Assembly: GCA_026400835.1 (NCBI GenBank)
Contig: JAPLOA010000055.1
Coordinates: 124,001 to 188,000, forward strand
Direction of reading: 5' to 3'
Length of the DNA stretch: 64,000 nt
Source of the DNA: Planctomycetales bacterium
GTDB lineage: Bacteria > Planctomycetota > Planctomycetia > Planctomycetales > Planctomycetaceae
Of the stretch, positions 63,250 to 64,000 are shown piece by piece. Position numbers and translations under genes: made by a program. The notes under the pieces were generated by a model. That model worked only from the letters and a program-made list of their open reading frames with translations, was not told where the DNA came from and did no database searches. Position 1 is the stretch's first letter, and every line of letters starts with the position of its first letter.

Positions 63250-63320
63250 TGCGGGGCTTTATTGTGAGTCACTCGGGGCAAGACCAACGATCGTTCGACG
63301 ACCGTCCGGATAAAAGAAGC

Positions 63321-64000
63321 TTATCGGCCGCCGCGGCCGCCATTCGTGCCGCCACCGCGACCACCAAAGTTTCCTCCGCCAAACGGGTTGAATGCACCAC
63401 CGCCGAATGGAGATGCACCACCTCGACCAGTGTCGCCGCCGCGTTGTCGCATGCGATCCTGTATCATTTGCTGGAACGGATCCGTCTGAGGTTGCTGGGG
63501 TTGAGGCTGCTGAGGATTGTTGGTGTTGCCGGAGTTTTGACTATTCGTGCTGGAGGACGATGGTCGCGTCGCACTTGTCGTCACTCGAGGAAACAGGGAT
63601 CGCAGTGACTCCTGGATCATTGAGGCATCTGAATTCTTTAACTGGACGACTCGAATCGTGCGATTCGACTTCTTCGCGGCTTCGTCAGATTCCTTGACCA
63701 TTTCCTGCACTTTGGTGAACAACGCCTCGCTGGAGGAAATCACCAAAGAACTCGTTTGGCGATCCACAGCGACCGTCATCTGAACTCCCTGTGGTTCATT
63801 GCTTTTCCCGTTACCGCCACCACCGCCGAACATCTGGGCCAACGGATTGTTCTGCTGCTGCCGACCGCCAGCGGGCTCCATGTAGGGCTTAAATGTTTCA
63901 TTCACCATTGTGGCGATGTCATCAATTTCCGCGTGCTCAACTACAATTCGACGCGGCTGCATGTCGCGTAGGGATTCGGGAATATTGTTTGAGTCCAGCA
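63321..64000 (-). CDS. Secretin_N-domain protein (GspD-like), partial
   Basis: The frame is open to the right edge, so the N-terminus lies outside. Two secretin_N (KH-like) modules are visible: MQPRRIVVEHAEIDDIATMV with TVAVDRQTSSLVISSSEALF, and IRVVQLKNSDASMIQESLRS. Between them and at the end are long Gln/Asn/Pro and Gly/Phe/Arg stretches (GGGAFNPFGGGNFGG). The protein ends without the membrane beta-barrel of a secretin, so it is either a secretin_N-only periplasmic protein, as planctomycetes often have in this position, or part of a split GspD. Confidence 0.75.
   Translation of the reverse strand, partial: LDSNNIPESLRDMQPRRIVVEHAEIDDIATMVNETFKPYMEPAGGRQQQNNPLAQMFGGGGGNGKSNEPQGVQMTVAVDRQTSSLVISSSEALFTKVQEMVKESDEAAKKSNRTIRVVQLKNSDASMIQESLRSLFPRVTTSATRPSSSSTNSQNSGNTNNPQQPQPQQPQTDPFQQMIQDRMRQRGGDTGRGGASPFGGGAFNPFGGGNFGGRGGGTNGGRGGR

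Overview
The window is chromosomal DNA from a planctomycete (phylum Planctomycetota, probably Planctomycetales/Planctomycetaceae). The evidence is lineage-typical gene families: a DUF1501 protein next to a DUF1549/DUF1553 cytochrome protein, a WD40/cytochrome-c fusion, a DUF1559 fragment, a kinase-like membrane protein with the planctomycete N-terminal module, sialate O-acetylesterase and Gfo/Idh/MocA enzymes. Genus cannot be settled from the sequence alone.

Layout. 1-4.4 kb is an eroded region: two small secreted proteins, a DUF1559 remnant, a membrane-anchored endonuclease/exonuclease/phosphatase protein, and a broken calcium-binding-repeat/beta-helix gene with a duplicated tail. 4.6-15 kb holds a GDPD-like lipase, a pseudokinase/beta-helix membrane protein with a YheT-like hydrolase, a GAF-sigma54 activator, a sialate O-acetylesterase and the GTPase Der. 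15.4-27 kb holds a DUF5009 membrane protein, the WD40-cytochrome protein, a REP-associated tyrosine transposase (RAYT) between two equal-length palindromic elements, the DUF1501/DUF1553 pair and PpnP. 27-38 kb holds a DnaJ-type chaperone and a nine-gene flagellar rod/ring/hook-junction cluster (flgF G A H I J, FlgN-like, K, L) followed by a short HDOD protein. 38-52 kb is housekeeping: HisN-like phosphatase, tRNA-Ser(GGA), an SDR, an RNA-maturation operon (rnd-ybeY-RlmC-like), purQ, an Ala/Pro repeat protein, epmB opposite efp, miaB. 52-54.5 kb is a second graveyard with a broken GAF/HD-GYP gene. 54.5-64 kb is a CTP-transferase-like membrane protein and a type II secretion operon read right to left (secretin-N-like partial, gspE, F, G, H, I, J, K).

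The most unusual feature is the density of intergenic palindromic repeats. At least seven families are visible by eye. Family A (six copies) is tied to the RAYT gene: two 158-bp composite elements, each made of two inverted A repeats around a 100-bp core, lie on either side of it, and the left one is preceded by a decayed copy of the RAYT 3' end. This looks like an old tandem duplication of a RAYT+repeat unit. Families B, C and D are hairpins at scattered intergenic sites with no transposase beside them. Several genes also carry odd features: catalytic-site changes in the kinase-like protein, YbeY and RNase D; a histidine-rich insertion in the MiaB TRAM domain; and a four-copy SPLDKIRAA-type motif in an unrecognised protein.
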